Assembly (NCBI RefSeq): GCF_032452875.1
Contig: NC_083880.1
Coordinates: 53,766,829-53,830,828, forward strand
Direction of reading: 5' to 3'
Source: Bos javanicus
Lineage: Eukaryota; Chordata; Mammalia; Artiodactyla; Bovidae
Length of the DNA stretch: 64,000 nt
Shown: positions 1 through 9,930 of the stretch, one piece after another
How positions within the stretch are numbered: the stretch's first letter is position 1
How the letters are laid out: each line of letters opens with the position of its first letter
The notes under the pieces: model-generated
What the model was told of the DNA's origin: nothing
Databases searched by the model: none
What the model saw: the letters and a program-made list of their open reading frames with translations, nothing else
Program-made: the position numbers and the translations under genes

Positions 1-1633
1 AGTCCAAAGGCCAAGTGGGTGGTGCTGCGGGCGGGGTGTGGTCTCTCTGGCCTCCCTAAGCCCCTCCCCACGCCCCACACACAAAGCCTTCAGCCAAGCC
101 CAGGACAGATGTCTGCAGACAGGGAAGTCTACCTCCAAGGAAGAGGGCCGGCCCCTCCTGCTTCAACCAGCAAAGCCCTGTGTGTCCGTCTCCCTCCTGC
201 TCAGGATGTGCCCCGAGAGACCGGCCCGGGATCTGGAAAGTCACAGAGCTCAGCCGACACACAGGCCACTGCTGCTCTCAGTCCAGTGGAAGACTTGGGC
301 GTGGGACACCCGGACCCTTGTCTCTGGTCAAGGAACCACTAAGACAGCACCTTGTTGCTGGCTGAGGACCACGGTGCCAGGAGGTCCTGGGGACCCGCTG
401 TCAGCACCTCTGTGCCCCTGTGCAAGGCTGGCTGCATGGTGGCACCAGGACACGGGGCCAGAGGACAAGGCAGGGCGAGGACGGCTGGACACAGGCCAGA
501 AGGGGAGCTACCTTGTCACAGAAAGCAGGGGGCTCAGGGGCAACTGGGCAATTCGAAGTGCCTGGCAGGCCATTTTAGGACAAAGGGGATCACCGGCGAG
601 CACCACATCTTACCTGAGGTCGGCTCCTGTGGGCTCCAGGGGAGCTGAGTGAGAGAAGGAGAAACAGGGAACTTGTGTGCAAGTAGAATTGAAAAAGGCA
701 CATTGTCCTACAGCACAAGTGGGCTGAAGCATGGAGGCAATTCCCCTTAGACCTGAATCCCATGTTCCCCGGCCCCCTGGAATATCCTCTGGGGTCTAGT
801 GAAGCCATGGTCCCCCAAGCCGGTGCCCCTGCCAGACCCTCCCTGAGGGCTCCTGGATTTACAGACTCAGACAGAGGCCCCACACAAGACAGGCTCTGTG
901 GGCCATCCAGGCAGGACAGGCTCTCTTTCCTAATTGCATGTAGAAGTCAGTGTCTGGTTAGAAACCCCCCAGCAGATAAAGCCAGACAAAGAACAGAAGG
1001 TGGCCCAAGAAACTGGTCCCTCAGGGATGGGCCAGTGGGCAAAAACTTCCGGAGTCTGACTGGTAGACACAGGAAGCTCAGGGCACCCAGCCCCTCCTTG
1101 AAGGCCACCCATATACAGGAGCAGCATGTACCCCGTGGTGTTGGGGAGGTGAGGCTTGCCAAGGGGTCAGGGCTTGATCCCTGCAGAGCAAGAAGGGCCT
1201 CCGCCCCTCTCCCCACCCCACTGCCAGTTCAACCAATGACATCCCCACCCCCTCCAGCATGAAGACTAATATCCTGGGAGCAGAGAGACTGCTGATGCAA
1301 GGCTGGCGGCCTTTCCTTTCCAAACAGAGCGGGTCTAACGCAGCTTTGTTTCCCCCTCTGGAGAGCTAGGTCTGCTCCTCATTTCCACCCCCACAGGTGC
1401 CTCTGGCCCTAAAGCCTCCCTGGTAGCCCTCTTAGGCAGCCCAAGGCTGAGGAGCCCTGAAGCCACCAGGTACCTGAAGCCCCAGGTGCCCAGAGCAGGG
1501 GAGGTGCATCCCAGGGCCGAGGCACTGCTCCAGGACTCTATTCTCCTGAGGAGAGCTGCTGGGAGTGGCATTTATAGCTTCAGGACCCGGGGCTCTTGGC
1601 CAGAGTCAGCTGGGAGGGGAGGGCAGCACTCAC
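1..1633 (-). other. MYT1: MYT1 intron downstream of first coding exon (partial)
   Basis: This segment follows the splice donor of the MYT1 first coding exon on the minus strand, so it is intronic and continues past the window start. I looked for the next MYT1 exon, which should carry a CCHHC finger with a CPTPGC-type signature, in the minus-strand frames and found none. There is no recognisable repeat, RNA gene or other exon. The sequence is GC-rich and anonymous, and the ORFs across it read like chance translations. Confidence 0.75.
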
Positions 1634-1688
1634 CTCGGAGGGCCTTGGATCTTGTACGAGCTCTCTTTTCATCATTTTCTAAACTCAT
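1634..1688 (-). CDS. MYT1: MYT1 first coding exon (55 nt, 18 codons plus 1 nt)
   Basis: On the minus strand the exon reads MSLENDEKRARTRSKALR plus the first base of a Gly codon. This matches the N-terminus of myelin transcription factor 1; I recall the human start as the same except that ED stands where this reads DE. It begins exactly at an acceptor (TTTTTACTTGCAG then ATG; AG at 1690-1689) and ends at a consensus donor (CGAG then GTGAGTG; GT at 1633-1632), leaving phase 1. MYT1 is a nuclear CCHHC zinc-finger transcription factor of neurons and oligodendrocyte progenitors; no fingers lie in this exon. The remaining coding exons lie beyond the window start, and the 5' UTR exons lie at higher coordinates. 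The exon is too short to show up in ORF calling. Confidence rests on the near-exact 18-residue match, intact splice sites and NPBWR2/OPRL1 synteny. Confidence 0.93.
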
Positions 1689-3165
1689 CTGCAAGTAAAA
1701 ACAACCGTGCTGTTAACAGGACCCAGCAGAAGCACCGCTGTGTCTGCAGCGTGGCCTACGCCATCGTCTGGCTCCAGCGTCGCTGGTGCCTGTGAATCTG
1801 ACCCAGGAGACAAGGAACGGCTCACAGGGCAGGAACGAGCTGAGAACCAGGAGCAGCAGGTGAGGCACGGTGCTTCTGGGAGGAGACCCCGGGCCAAAGC
1901 GTGCCCCCACCCCCCGCCCCCAGGTTCACGCCTGAGGAGGAAGCCTCGCCCACTAAACCTTTGTTACCGTCACGATGTCATAACGCACGGTCTCCTGGTG
2001 ACAGTGCCCGCCACAGACTCTGACCCCACTGCCGGGAGCCACCCCACCGTGCTGAGAACCCGGCTTCCACCCACAGTTGATCCTGGCACACAAGGGCTGT
2101 CTTGTTAGAAACAGGCGCCTGGGACCTGAGCGGAACTCCACGAAGCTTCGAGTGGACGGCTCCCACTCTCTACTGGGTGCCATCCAGGGAGATCCCGGGG
2201 ACACAGCCTGAGTTTGGGGACCTGGCCACTCCTACATGAGATGGGGTGCTCCCCACAGCCAGGGGTTTTCAGGCAACACTGCCCAGTGGAATAGAGTGTC
2301 AGTCACCCATATCATTTAAACTTTTCTAAAAGCCACCTTAAAAGCATAAAAAGAAATGGGTGCGATTGATTTTAAACCTTACTTAGCCCGATCTATCCAA
2401 AACATTATCATTTCAACAGTATCAATAGAAAAAATTATGACTAGGGTTTTTGTTTAGTGCTAACTCTTAGAGATCCTGCACATCTCCTGGACTCACAGCT
2501 CATCTGAGTTTGATCAGCCATGTGCCACGGCGCTGGCTCTGGGGGTGGGAAGGAGTCAGGGGTGAGAGCCAGGCTGGGGTAGGAGTGCAGGCTGAGGGGT
2601 CATCTAGACCCAACCTGCAGGTCACCCTCCCAGAGATGCCAATTCCCCCAGGAAAGAGTGAGTGGAGCCCCCGAGGGGGGCTGGTGCCCGACATAATCCA
2701 GACCCTGGTGTCACCCAACCACCTACCAGAGCCAATCAGAGCTCCCGCCCCCCATTCTCTGCCCCAGACCCACTTCCATGGGAATGCTGCCCACACTGTC
2801 CTTCAGGGAATGGAGGCAGAACCCTGGGAGGGGAGGGATGCCCCCAGGGGCACAGGTCATCACAGAGAATCCTCAGCCTGGGTCTGGGCAGGAGGTAGGA
2901 GGGACCTTTACCCAGCAGGTGTGCCCTGTGGCCAGGAAGGGGAGGAAGCCACCCCCACCCTCCTGCCACTGCATGGCCATCAGAGCAAAGCCAGATGCCC
3001 AGAAAGGAGCAGCAGAGAGGGGCTTTGTCCCCCAGAAACCAGCACAGGTCCAGCATCTAAGGTCCCACCCAGGAAGGAAGAGAGGGACCTTTCCCATGGA
3101 CCCCCAGTTCATAAGTTGGAACTTGCAAAGTGAGCCCCCCGTCCCCCACGCAGCACGAGCATACA
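1689..3165 (-). other. MYT1 5' intron, mostly anonymous
   Basis: This is intron upstream of the MYT1 start-codon exon. The first bases on the minus strand form the polypyrimidine and branch-point region of the acceptor: a TTAAC-type branch candidate sits near 1711-1716 and a TTGTTTTTACTTGCAG tract follows. Apart from the probable old transposon fragment listed separately, I see no exon, RNA gene or repeat here. Confidence 0.6.
2270..2512. mobile_element. Probable ancient DNA-transposon (hAT-like) fragment
   Basis: An AT-rich stretch in otherwise GC-rich sequence begins near a 'cagtggaatagag' motif and contains 'aaaagaaatgggtg' and 'aaaacattatcatttcaac'. The word order resembles old mammalian non-autonomous hAT/Charlie elements that I remember only approximately. 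There are no clear terminal inverted repeats. Family assignment is uncertain; it could also be an unclassified conserved element. Confidence 0.35.
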
Positions 3166-3169
3166 TGTG

Positions 3170-3745
3170 ATTTGTTAAGGACAAAAAATCTCAACTTGGG
3201 GTAATTCTTGCAGCCGTCGATTGCAGGCAGTAGAGCTGAGAGCCATGCATTTACAGCCTCCCGACAGCACGGAAGACAATTACTATAATTTCTATTTTTA
3301 AAGCGGAGGTTCCCCATGGACCAATGGCTCACATTTAAAGTGAAGAGAGGAGCAGGTGTCAAAGGGACTTCATTACATTTATGAGCCTTCAAATGTCGTC
3401 TGCGCGAGCCCGGCGCAGTGGCTTCCGATGCAGCGGCACAAAGGGGCCGAGCTCTGATTGCCCAGCCACTCTCAGCCGAAATGCAATCTACACCTCTTTT
3501 TTTGTCAGTTTTCCCAAGAAAATTGGCAAGCATTCTGCTGGGTTAAAGCGGGCCTTGGCAATTTGGATTTCCTGCAGATAAATTATTCAAAGAGCACAAA
3601 ATGGAGAGGGCTGCAGGATGCGTGCGGGCTGCTCTCACACTGGGAGCTCACGTCGACGAGCTGACAGCTGTGCCATTCATTCTGCCGAGCACCTTTCCAT
3701 TTGCAATTTATCTGCATCAAATGGTCAATAAGTAAGAAGTTCTCC
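3170..3745. promoter_or_regulatory. Candidate conserved noncoding element in MYT1 5' intron
   Basis: This is a repeat-free, compositionally complex block of about 570 bp with no coding signal, set inside GC-rich anonymous intron. Directly visible motifs include homeodomain-type cores (CAATTACTATAATTTC near 3279, ATTACATTTATG near 3372, AAATTATTCAAAG near 3580), a CAGCTG E-box near 3664 and TTTGCAATTTATCTG near 3700. Such blocks near neural transcription-factor genes are often enhancers. Conservation and activity are inferred, not shown. Confidence 0.45.
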
Positions 3746-4462
3746 TCAGTGCACAGAGTTTTGATGTAAAAGGGAAAAAAAAAAAAAACTGAACTAAGGG
3801 AGGAAGAACTAGGGTTAGCCTTTCAACATGAGCATCAGCTGTAAGAACCAGAAGCCACATCGACGCGCAAGCAGGTAAACCTCGATTTCTGAACTCTGAC
3901 TAGCTCCACTGGACTTACCCTGCTTTCCTCCTCCAAGGGCAGCTGTCCATGTCCTCTGGCCCGCAGCACCCGTGTGCCCACGTGTCGGTGGGCAGCACTG
4001 CTCGGCCTGCTGGCTGCACCACCTCTGCCACCACGGGAAGATAGGCTAGGACAATGAAACACTTCCCAATTTTTGACTGATTTATTTTTGAAAATTCTTC
4101 CCCTGTTCCAAGAACAAACCAACCCTGCCTGTTTGTGAAAAGCCCTCATGTAGCTAAGTGGCCTACTGCCTGGAGGGTGAAAGGCCCCTGTCCCGGCCAA
4201 GCAGCCTTCTCAAGGACAGGTCTGCGCTGTCTGCCACCGGCTGCCTGTCTACAGCTGCCCTGTGCTCCCCAAACCCACTCTTTGCTCTGGTTAATACTTC
4301 AGTCATTCTGGCTTCAGTAGGAAAACTACAGAAGAACAATCTGCAAACACTAGCACTAGCCACATCTCTTGACCAGCAAGAACGGTTTCTTTGTCCTTCC
4401 TCCGAACCTGCCTTATTGTGTCACGAGATGGTCTCACTCAAGAGAGTGGCGATGCTTAGTTC

Positions 4463-4608
4463 TGTTTGTTTGTTTGTTTTCTTATTTTTAATTTTTTCTG
4501 GCTGTGCCATGTGGCACCTGGGATCTTAGTTCCCCAAGTGGGGATCAAACCTGCACCCCCTGCAGTGGAAGCCTGAAGTCTTAACCACTGGACCACCAGG
4601 GAAGTCCC
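4463..4608 (-). mobile_element. Cetartiodactyl tRNA-Glu-derived SINE
   Basis: Read on the minus strand, it begins GGGACTTCCCTGGTGGTCCA and continues 'gtggttaagact', the A-box/tRNA-derived head of the cetartiodactyl tRNA-Glu SINEs (CHR-2/SINE2-type). It ends in a T-rich (plus-strand) tail with TTTG repeats at 4463-4498. The copy is short and moderately diverged. Confidence 0.85.
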
Positions 4609-7600
4609 TTGCTTTGTATTTTTTAGTAAATCACGTAAGCTCTTCTTAAATGTAAACAGCTCTCACATGACCAGCCCCTTTAAGACCTGTCCCGTGGCAC
4701 CCTTGCCAAACCTGAGTTCCCCGAGCTGGACGTTTACACACTCTGGGACCAAGGTCGTGTTGAGTGACCTTGAACCAGCAGCTTCTTGGGCTGTGATCGT
4801 GAGGACTCTAGGAACACACAGGACAGAGTGGGCTCTCCCCCAGGAACATCCAGTCAGGCCCAGAGGGCTTTGCACCGAACTTCACCTTTTCCCCAGAGGG
4901 TCTGCCCACCCCCTGCCTAGTTCAGGGACCTGGTGGTGGTTTCTAGAGGGGTGCATCCCCCATCCCTCTGTCTGTCTGTCTCTCTGTCTCTCTCTGACTC
5001 TCTCTTTTTCAATCTCTTTTCTTCCTGGTTCTTCCCAGGCCTTCACAACTGAAGAGCTTCCCATCTCTCCACCCTAAACCATGTCCCTGCCCATCTGCAC
5101 ACAGCTAAGGGCTGGACGACAGACTCCATGCTGGAGCCTGGCCCTGTGTGGCCCTGGACATCACCTGCCTCTCCAGTCCCTGCAGGGGGCCCTGGCCTGA
5201 ACAGCACCAGCTATGGGACCTGAGGCAGTGGGTGTCTCACTCCAGGGAAGGGGGGATGTCAAGAGAAAGGAGCTGCTCAGCCATGAGCCCGGGCAGGGGT
5301 GGGGAGGCCCCATGGATCAGCGATGATCTGAGGACGTTTCATGGAGGGAGGCCTCAGGAAGCAAGTGCCTCTGACCCACAGAGAAAGTGCACCACTGTGT
5401 GGCCAGCACCTCTGGGGGGTCAGGCCTGTGTCCTCCCTCTTCACACCCCCTCTCTCCCCTCTCTCCTTCTGTGCCTGCTCATCTCCATCTGAAATAAGCT
5501 CACTGGTTCATGTTTTTGAGGTCAGTGTTTCCCTGCAGAGACCTCATTCACTGCTCAGGGTGTATTATGTAAGGTCAGACAAACAGGCAGACAGACAGAC
5601 AAATGGGGACAATCGGAAACGTCTACTGAGATCCTGGAACTGGGGGAGGTGGCCAAGACCATCAGAGCAGAAACCAGAGCCCCGAGTCGCAGGAGAGTCC
5701 AGGCCCCTGAGGCCACAGAGGACCCACGCTGGCTCTGGGCTGGAGGAAACAGGCCACGTTCCATTTTACTTAGAACACATCCAAAAGCCTGCAAAGCTGG
5801 GGAATTAGAATGAACTTGGGATAACTTTTTAAACATACAAGATTATTTGAGTGACAAAGTCCTTTTTCCTCTGGGAAGACCCAAACAAGGAATTCTGCTG
5901 ACTCCCGAGACCAAGCAACCTGCCTAGAAGGAAGGGATGACTTTGCAACGAGGAGGGTAGAGATATCTAACTGAATGAAACCAAGGAGTGCGGGGGGAGG
6001 AGGGGGCAGAGGAGGACATGATCTGGTCCCGTGTGCACAGCCAAGAGCGCCTCCAGCAGGCACATCACCACTGCACAGCCTGGGAGCAGAATACTGGGCA
6101 TATCCACATTCCCACATCTGGGGAGACACTCCCCTAAGGACATAAGAGCAGCTGTCAAGTATGTCCCTTGCTCCCTCTCCCAAGCCTTCCAGCAGGATCC
6201 TCCCCAGCCCCCAGCCCAGGCAGCCCCAAGAGCTGCCTTCTGCTTCGAGAAGTCCTACTGTCTCAGGGACCTCCCCTTCAGCACACATCCTGCTCTCCAT
6301 TCTCTGTCAGCTGAGGCTAAACCACCCAGGCACACCCCTGCATCTCCTGACAACTGCCACAGCACTTCTGGTTCCTATCGGTGTCCCGCCCTTGGGAATA
6401 TCCCAGTGTGTATCTGAAATTCTCTGACACTCCACCCATTGTTCAATCCACAAGCAGCTGCATAGACCAGCCCTCTCCTTGGGTTGTAGAAAGGACACCC
6501 CACGGAGAATTATTTAATACCCATCTTGGGAGGGACTCTCCTGACATCTCTAAGCATGAGATCTCTAAGTATGAGATCACGGCTCACTGTAACCCCTACA
6601 TTAAAATTATAGCTATGTAATAGACATCCTGATAAAGCAGCCTTGTCTGGGCCCATCTGTTTAAAACTTCAACATAAATGGAATTGCCAACTTCTGAGGG
6701 GTAGCAATCTAGCCACATCCAATGAGGCTGGTCAGAGGGCACACCCCGTGCTACCCCTTCCCCGGTCAGGAGCATCCACTAGGGGAGGCAGTAAGGAGGC
6801 CCTGCTGAGCACCCATGCATTCACTATGCTCCTGGGTTGCGTATCTCTAGCCATCCACTGAACACCCATAATCTGGGGCCCAAATACTTCATTCTTCAAG
6901 GTCAAGAAGGGGTTGACAAATACCTACCCTTTTCTCCTTAAGTTAAGAAAGAAAAAAAGCCCAATGCCCAGCACTTTCACAAGCACACAACAATTCTATC
7001 AGCCACTTCCAGACCCACCTATGAGCTGTCCACATGCCTGGTGCTGAACTCAGAGCCCAGGCAGCTGTGATTGCCTCCCACATAGGACTTCTCCAGCCAC
7101 GAGCTCCTCAGCTCCCCACTTCCTTCTCAGGCCAGGCCTCTGTTGTATGTGTTCTGCCCTCTTGTGCCCCCACCCCTTCTCCACCTCCTCAGTCAGACGG
7201 TGCCCCTGGTGCCAGGCCCACAGTCCCTCCTTCTCTGGCCCACTCTTGGTCTTAGCTTGTCTGCTCAGAGCAGTAACTAGGGCCTTATCTGCCCAAACTA
7301 GAGGAAATGACCATAATGGAGCAGCTGTGAAACGCTGGCCCTGGGGGAGAAGCTGAGCACGGCCACTGAGCTTTTTCCCAGCAGGTCCCACACCCTGCAA
7401 TCTTGTCACACCTGAGCCATAGGCAAGTGCAGCCTTCCTACCCATCACATCCACAGCACCAACCATTGTGGAGACAAAGCACCCAGAGCCCCTGGCCTCA
7501 AATCGAGGAGCTTCTTGGTCATGTGATGTCTGAATGCTTGGGGCTGGATGGGTGAGGTGAGTGCTGCTCTCAGTCAGATGCAAATTTAAGGGGAAAACAA

Positions 7601-7654
7601 AACTAAGTGATCAAGTTAGATAACAGTTTAATGCAGCATTTTAGAACATCCACC
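4609..7654. other. Anonymous intronic/intergenic sequence
   Basis: I recognise no exon, RNA gene or young interspersed repeat. A short pyrimidine microsatellite of CTGT/CTCT units sits at about 4968-5010, a short CAGA run near 5582-5604, and a 16-bp imperfect direct repeat (ATCTCTAAGxATGAG) near 6546-6578. The AT-rich part at 6500-6640 may be an old repeat I cannot name. Confidence 0.5.
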
Positions 7655-7930
7655 GCTACTGCTGCTGCTAAGTCACTTCAGTCGTGTCCGACTCTGTGCG
7701 ACCCCATAGACGGCAGCCCACCAGGCTCCGCCATCCCTGGGATTCTCCAGGCAAGAACACTGGAGTGGGTTGCCATTTCCTTCTCCAATGCATGAAAGTG
7801 AAAAGTGAAAGTGAAGTCGCTCAGTCGTGTCTGACTCTTCGTGACCCCATGGACTGTAGCCTACCAGGCTCCTCCATTCATGGGATTTTCCAGGCAAGAG
7901 TACTGGAGGGGGTCGCCAGTGCCTTCTCCA
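7655..7930 (-). mobile_element. BOV-A2 SINE (dimer of Bov-A monomers)
   Basis: Two tandem Bov-A monomers are visible. Each carries the words CAGTCGTGTC, 'gaccccat', 'ccaggctcc' and 'ggcaagaacactgg' or 'ggcaagagtactgg'. They are joined by a linker with AAAGTGAAA repeats at about 7795-7815. The CTGCTGCTG start is the usual end of the family. Bov-A repeats are restricted to ruminants and derive from the 3' end of BovB, which fixes the host lineage. Confidence 0.93.
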
Positions 7931-8275
7931 TCTTTTCCCCTAATAAAATGCAATTCCATTCCTCATACCTTGTTCATTGAAAACACACATCCTACTTTCC
8001 TACTATATACTGAAATTCTTCCCTAATTACATATTTAAATTATAGAGTCCTCAACTCTTAAAAACCTTAATTTCTAGTGAAAACTGAGAAAGTAACCAAT
8101 TATGATGTCTTCTAAATTAATATTCTGTAGATTGGTGAACATAAATGCCTGTGATAGTTTCTAAAAACATTTGCTTTTTAAAATATCTATTTAGGAAAAT
8201 TATTTATGTATTTATTAGAACATCTAAATCAATGCAAATGTTCCATGAGGAACAAAAGAACAACGATTTAAATAA
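7931..8275. other. AT-rich unclassified segment
   Basis: This segment is markedly more AT-rich than its surroundings, with words such as ATTTAAATTATAG, TTCTAAATTAATATTC and AAATCAATGCAAATG. No repeat family or coding signal is evident. It could be an old L1 remnant or a conserved noncoding element. Confidence 0.35.
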
Positions 8276-9720
8276 AGACTGCGCCGGCATTCCTGGCTTT
8301 TCCTTTTGCACCAGACTCAAACATGGCTCAGCAAAGCACTGATGGTCACACAGGGATAAAAGTGTGAGTGGAGGAGCCTGAGGCAATGCGAGGACAGACC
8401 CATCCCTGTACATTTCAGTCCCCAGATTCAGGAGGAAAGTGTTGGGCTTTAAGAGAAAAAATACAAGCACCCTCAAAAGAGGTTGCCACTTCAAACTTCA
8501 CAGCCCTGCCCATCTGTACTCTGGACCGCCACTTCTTGGTGGCCATGCTCTGGGTCATGGCTTGGATCCCTGATGGAGAGTGTGTTCATGTCAGAGTATA
8601 CGAGAAGTCAGAATCTGAGATCTGGGAAGGGATGCCCACCAAGCCTGTTGTCACCCCACTTCCATCTTTGAGGGTCACCTGAGCCTGGGGACCTGGCTTT
8701 GCCAGAGCATGTCATGGGGAGTGAGGACATCCAGAATTACAGGCTTGGTGCAGCTGTAAGAGCATGTGATATTTGGGCTTGGAGCACCACTGGGAAGTGG
8801 AGACTCCGGGCCACCTCCACCAGGCAGATCCAGGCAGGTATGAACAGGGCACCACAGGCCCCATTTGGGAAGATGGCAGTAAACCAAGCCAGCAGACTTC
8901 AGGAGTTCCTGCGGCGAAGGCTGCGCAGGGAGAGCAGAGAGCAGGGAGTGTGTGCCTGGGGAGCCACATATGATGGGGCCTCAGGGCAGAGACTTGGCAG
9001 ACGGGACCTGCTGTCACATTTTAGTTTTAGCCTACTCGGAGTCACCTGTCTTCCTTTAATGTTAAAGTGTCCAAATCATCGATGGTCCTAGCCCCCACTT
9101 ACTCTTTGCCTAAGCTGGACTGATAACAACTAGACCAAAAGTCGCCCCCACACTCCACGCCGAGGAGTTAGAAGGACTCTTGCCAAGACCCAGGGGCCCA
9201 GACCCTGGGGCTGCCCTCCGAGTGCCTTACCTTGCCACGTCCGCCCAGGAAGAGTCTCGGGGTCCTACAGTTGTCAGCCTTGTCTCCGTGTGTCCACCTC
9301 TGGCTCAGAAGCTCACCCCGGAACTCATTTTCTGAGAGTCAGAAAAAGAAAACCTAATGAACGCCAGCTCAAGGGGAGAAATAGAGAAACTGGGCCCACT
9401 CTTGTACACAGCACTTGTACCGCAAAGACACCCAAGGTCACGGCCCCATGGCTGCTTCAGGGACAAAAGACAGGAGCTCTTTGGGGAAAATCACTCTCTG
9501 TTTGGGACATTCCTCAGAGGCTTCTAGTGCCCACACCCAGAATCATCATCAAATAGGCTGTGGCACTATTTTATGGGGCATGTCGGGGAGTGGGGGCACA
9601 TTTCCTCTAACATGGCCACTCCGAACAGGGGGCTAGTGCCAGTCAGGTGAGGCCCAAAGCTTTGCCTCTGCTTTGCCCAGGTGGCCAGCATCCTTCCTCT
9701 CCTTCTGTCTGCCTCTCTCT
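8276..9720. other. Anonymous sequence
   Basis: There are no exons, repeats or RNA genes that I can support. A plus-strand 130-codon ORF at 8699-9091 has no family resemblance I recognise, and I treat it as chance. Confidence 0.5.
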
Positions 9721-9724
9721 AGGG

Positions 9725-9930
9725 CAGTACCTCCAGTTAATATTTAATTCCTCACATAAATTCACACGTCAAAGCAGAGGCTAAAGCATCATCTGGACCG
9801 GACAAAGAAATGCATTGTGTACCTATTCCCTGAACGGCACTCCCTGTTTCCATGACAACCAGCTTTCTACAACAGCAGCTTTCAAAGGAAGGTCACGAAG
9901 TAACCAACAATAAAAACAGGAAATGAATGT
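9725..9930. promoter_or_regulatory. Candidate regulatory element with RFX X-box
   Basis: This repeat-free block contains GTTTCCATGACAAC at 9846-9859, a near-palindromic 14-bp X-box of the kind bound by RFX factors (consensus GTTNCCATGGNAAC, one centre mismatch). The surroundings hold AATATTTAATTCC and AACAATAAAAACAGG motifs. RFX proteins act in neural and ciliary programmes; a role for this site is inference. Confidence 0.5.

Noticed and set aside
4463..4608. Possible tRNA-Glu gene
   Set aside because: tRNA-derived SINE head only, diverged and followed by a SINE tail; same for 12341, 15677, 18780 and 41663.
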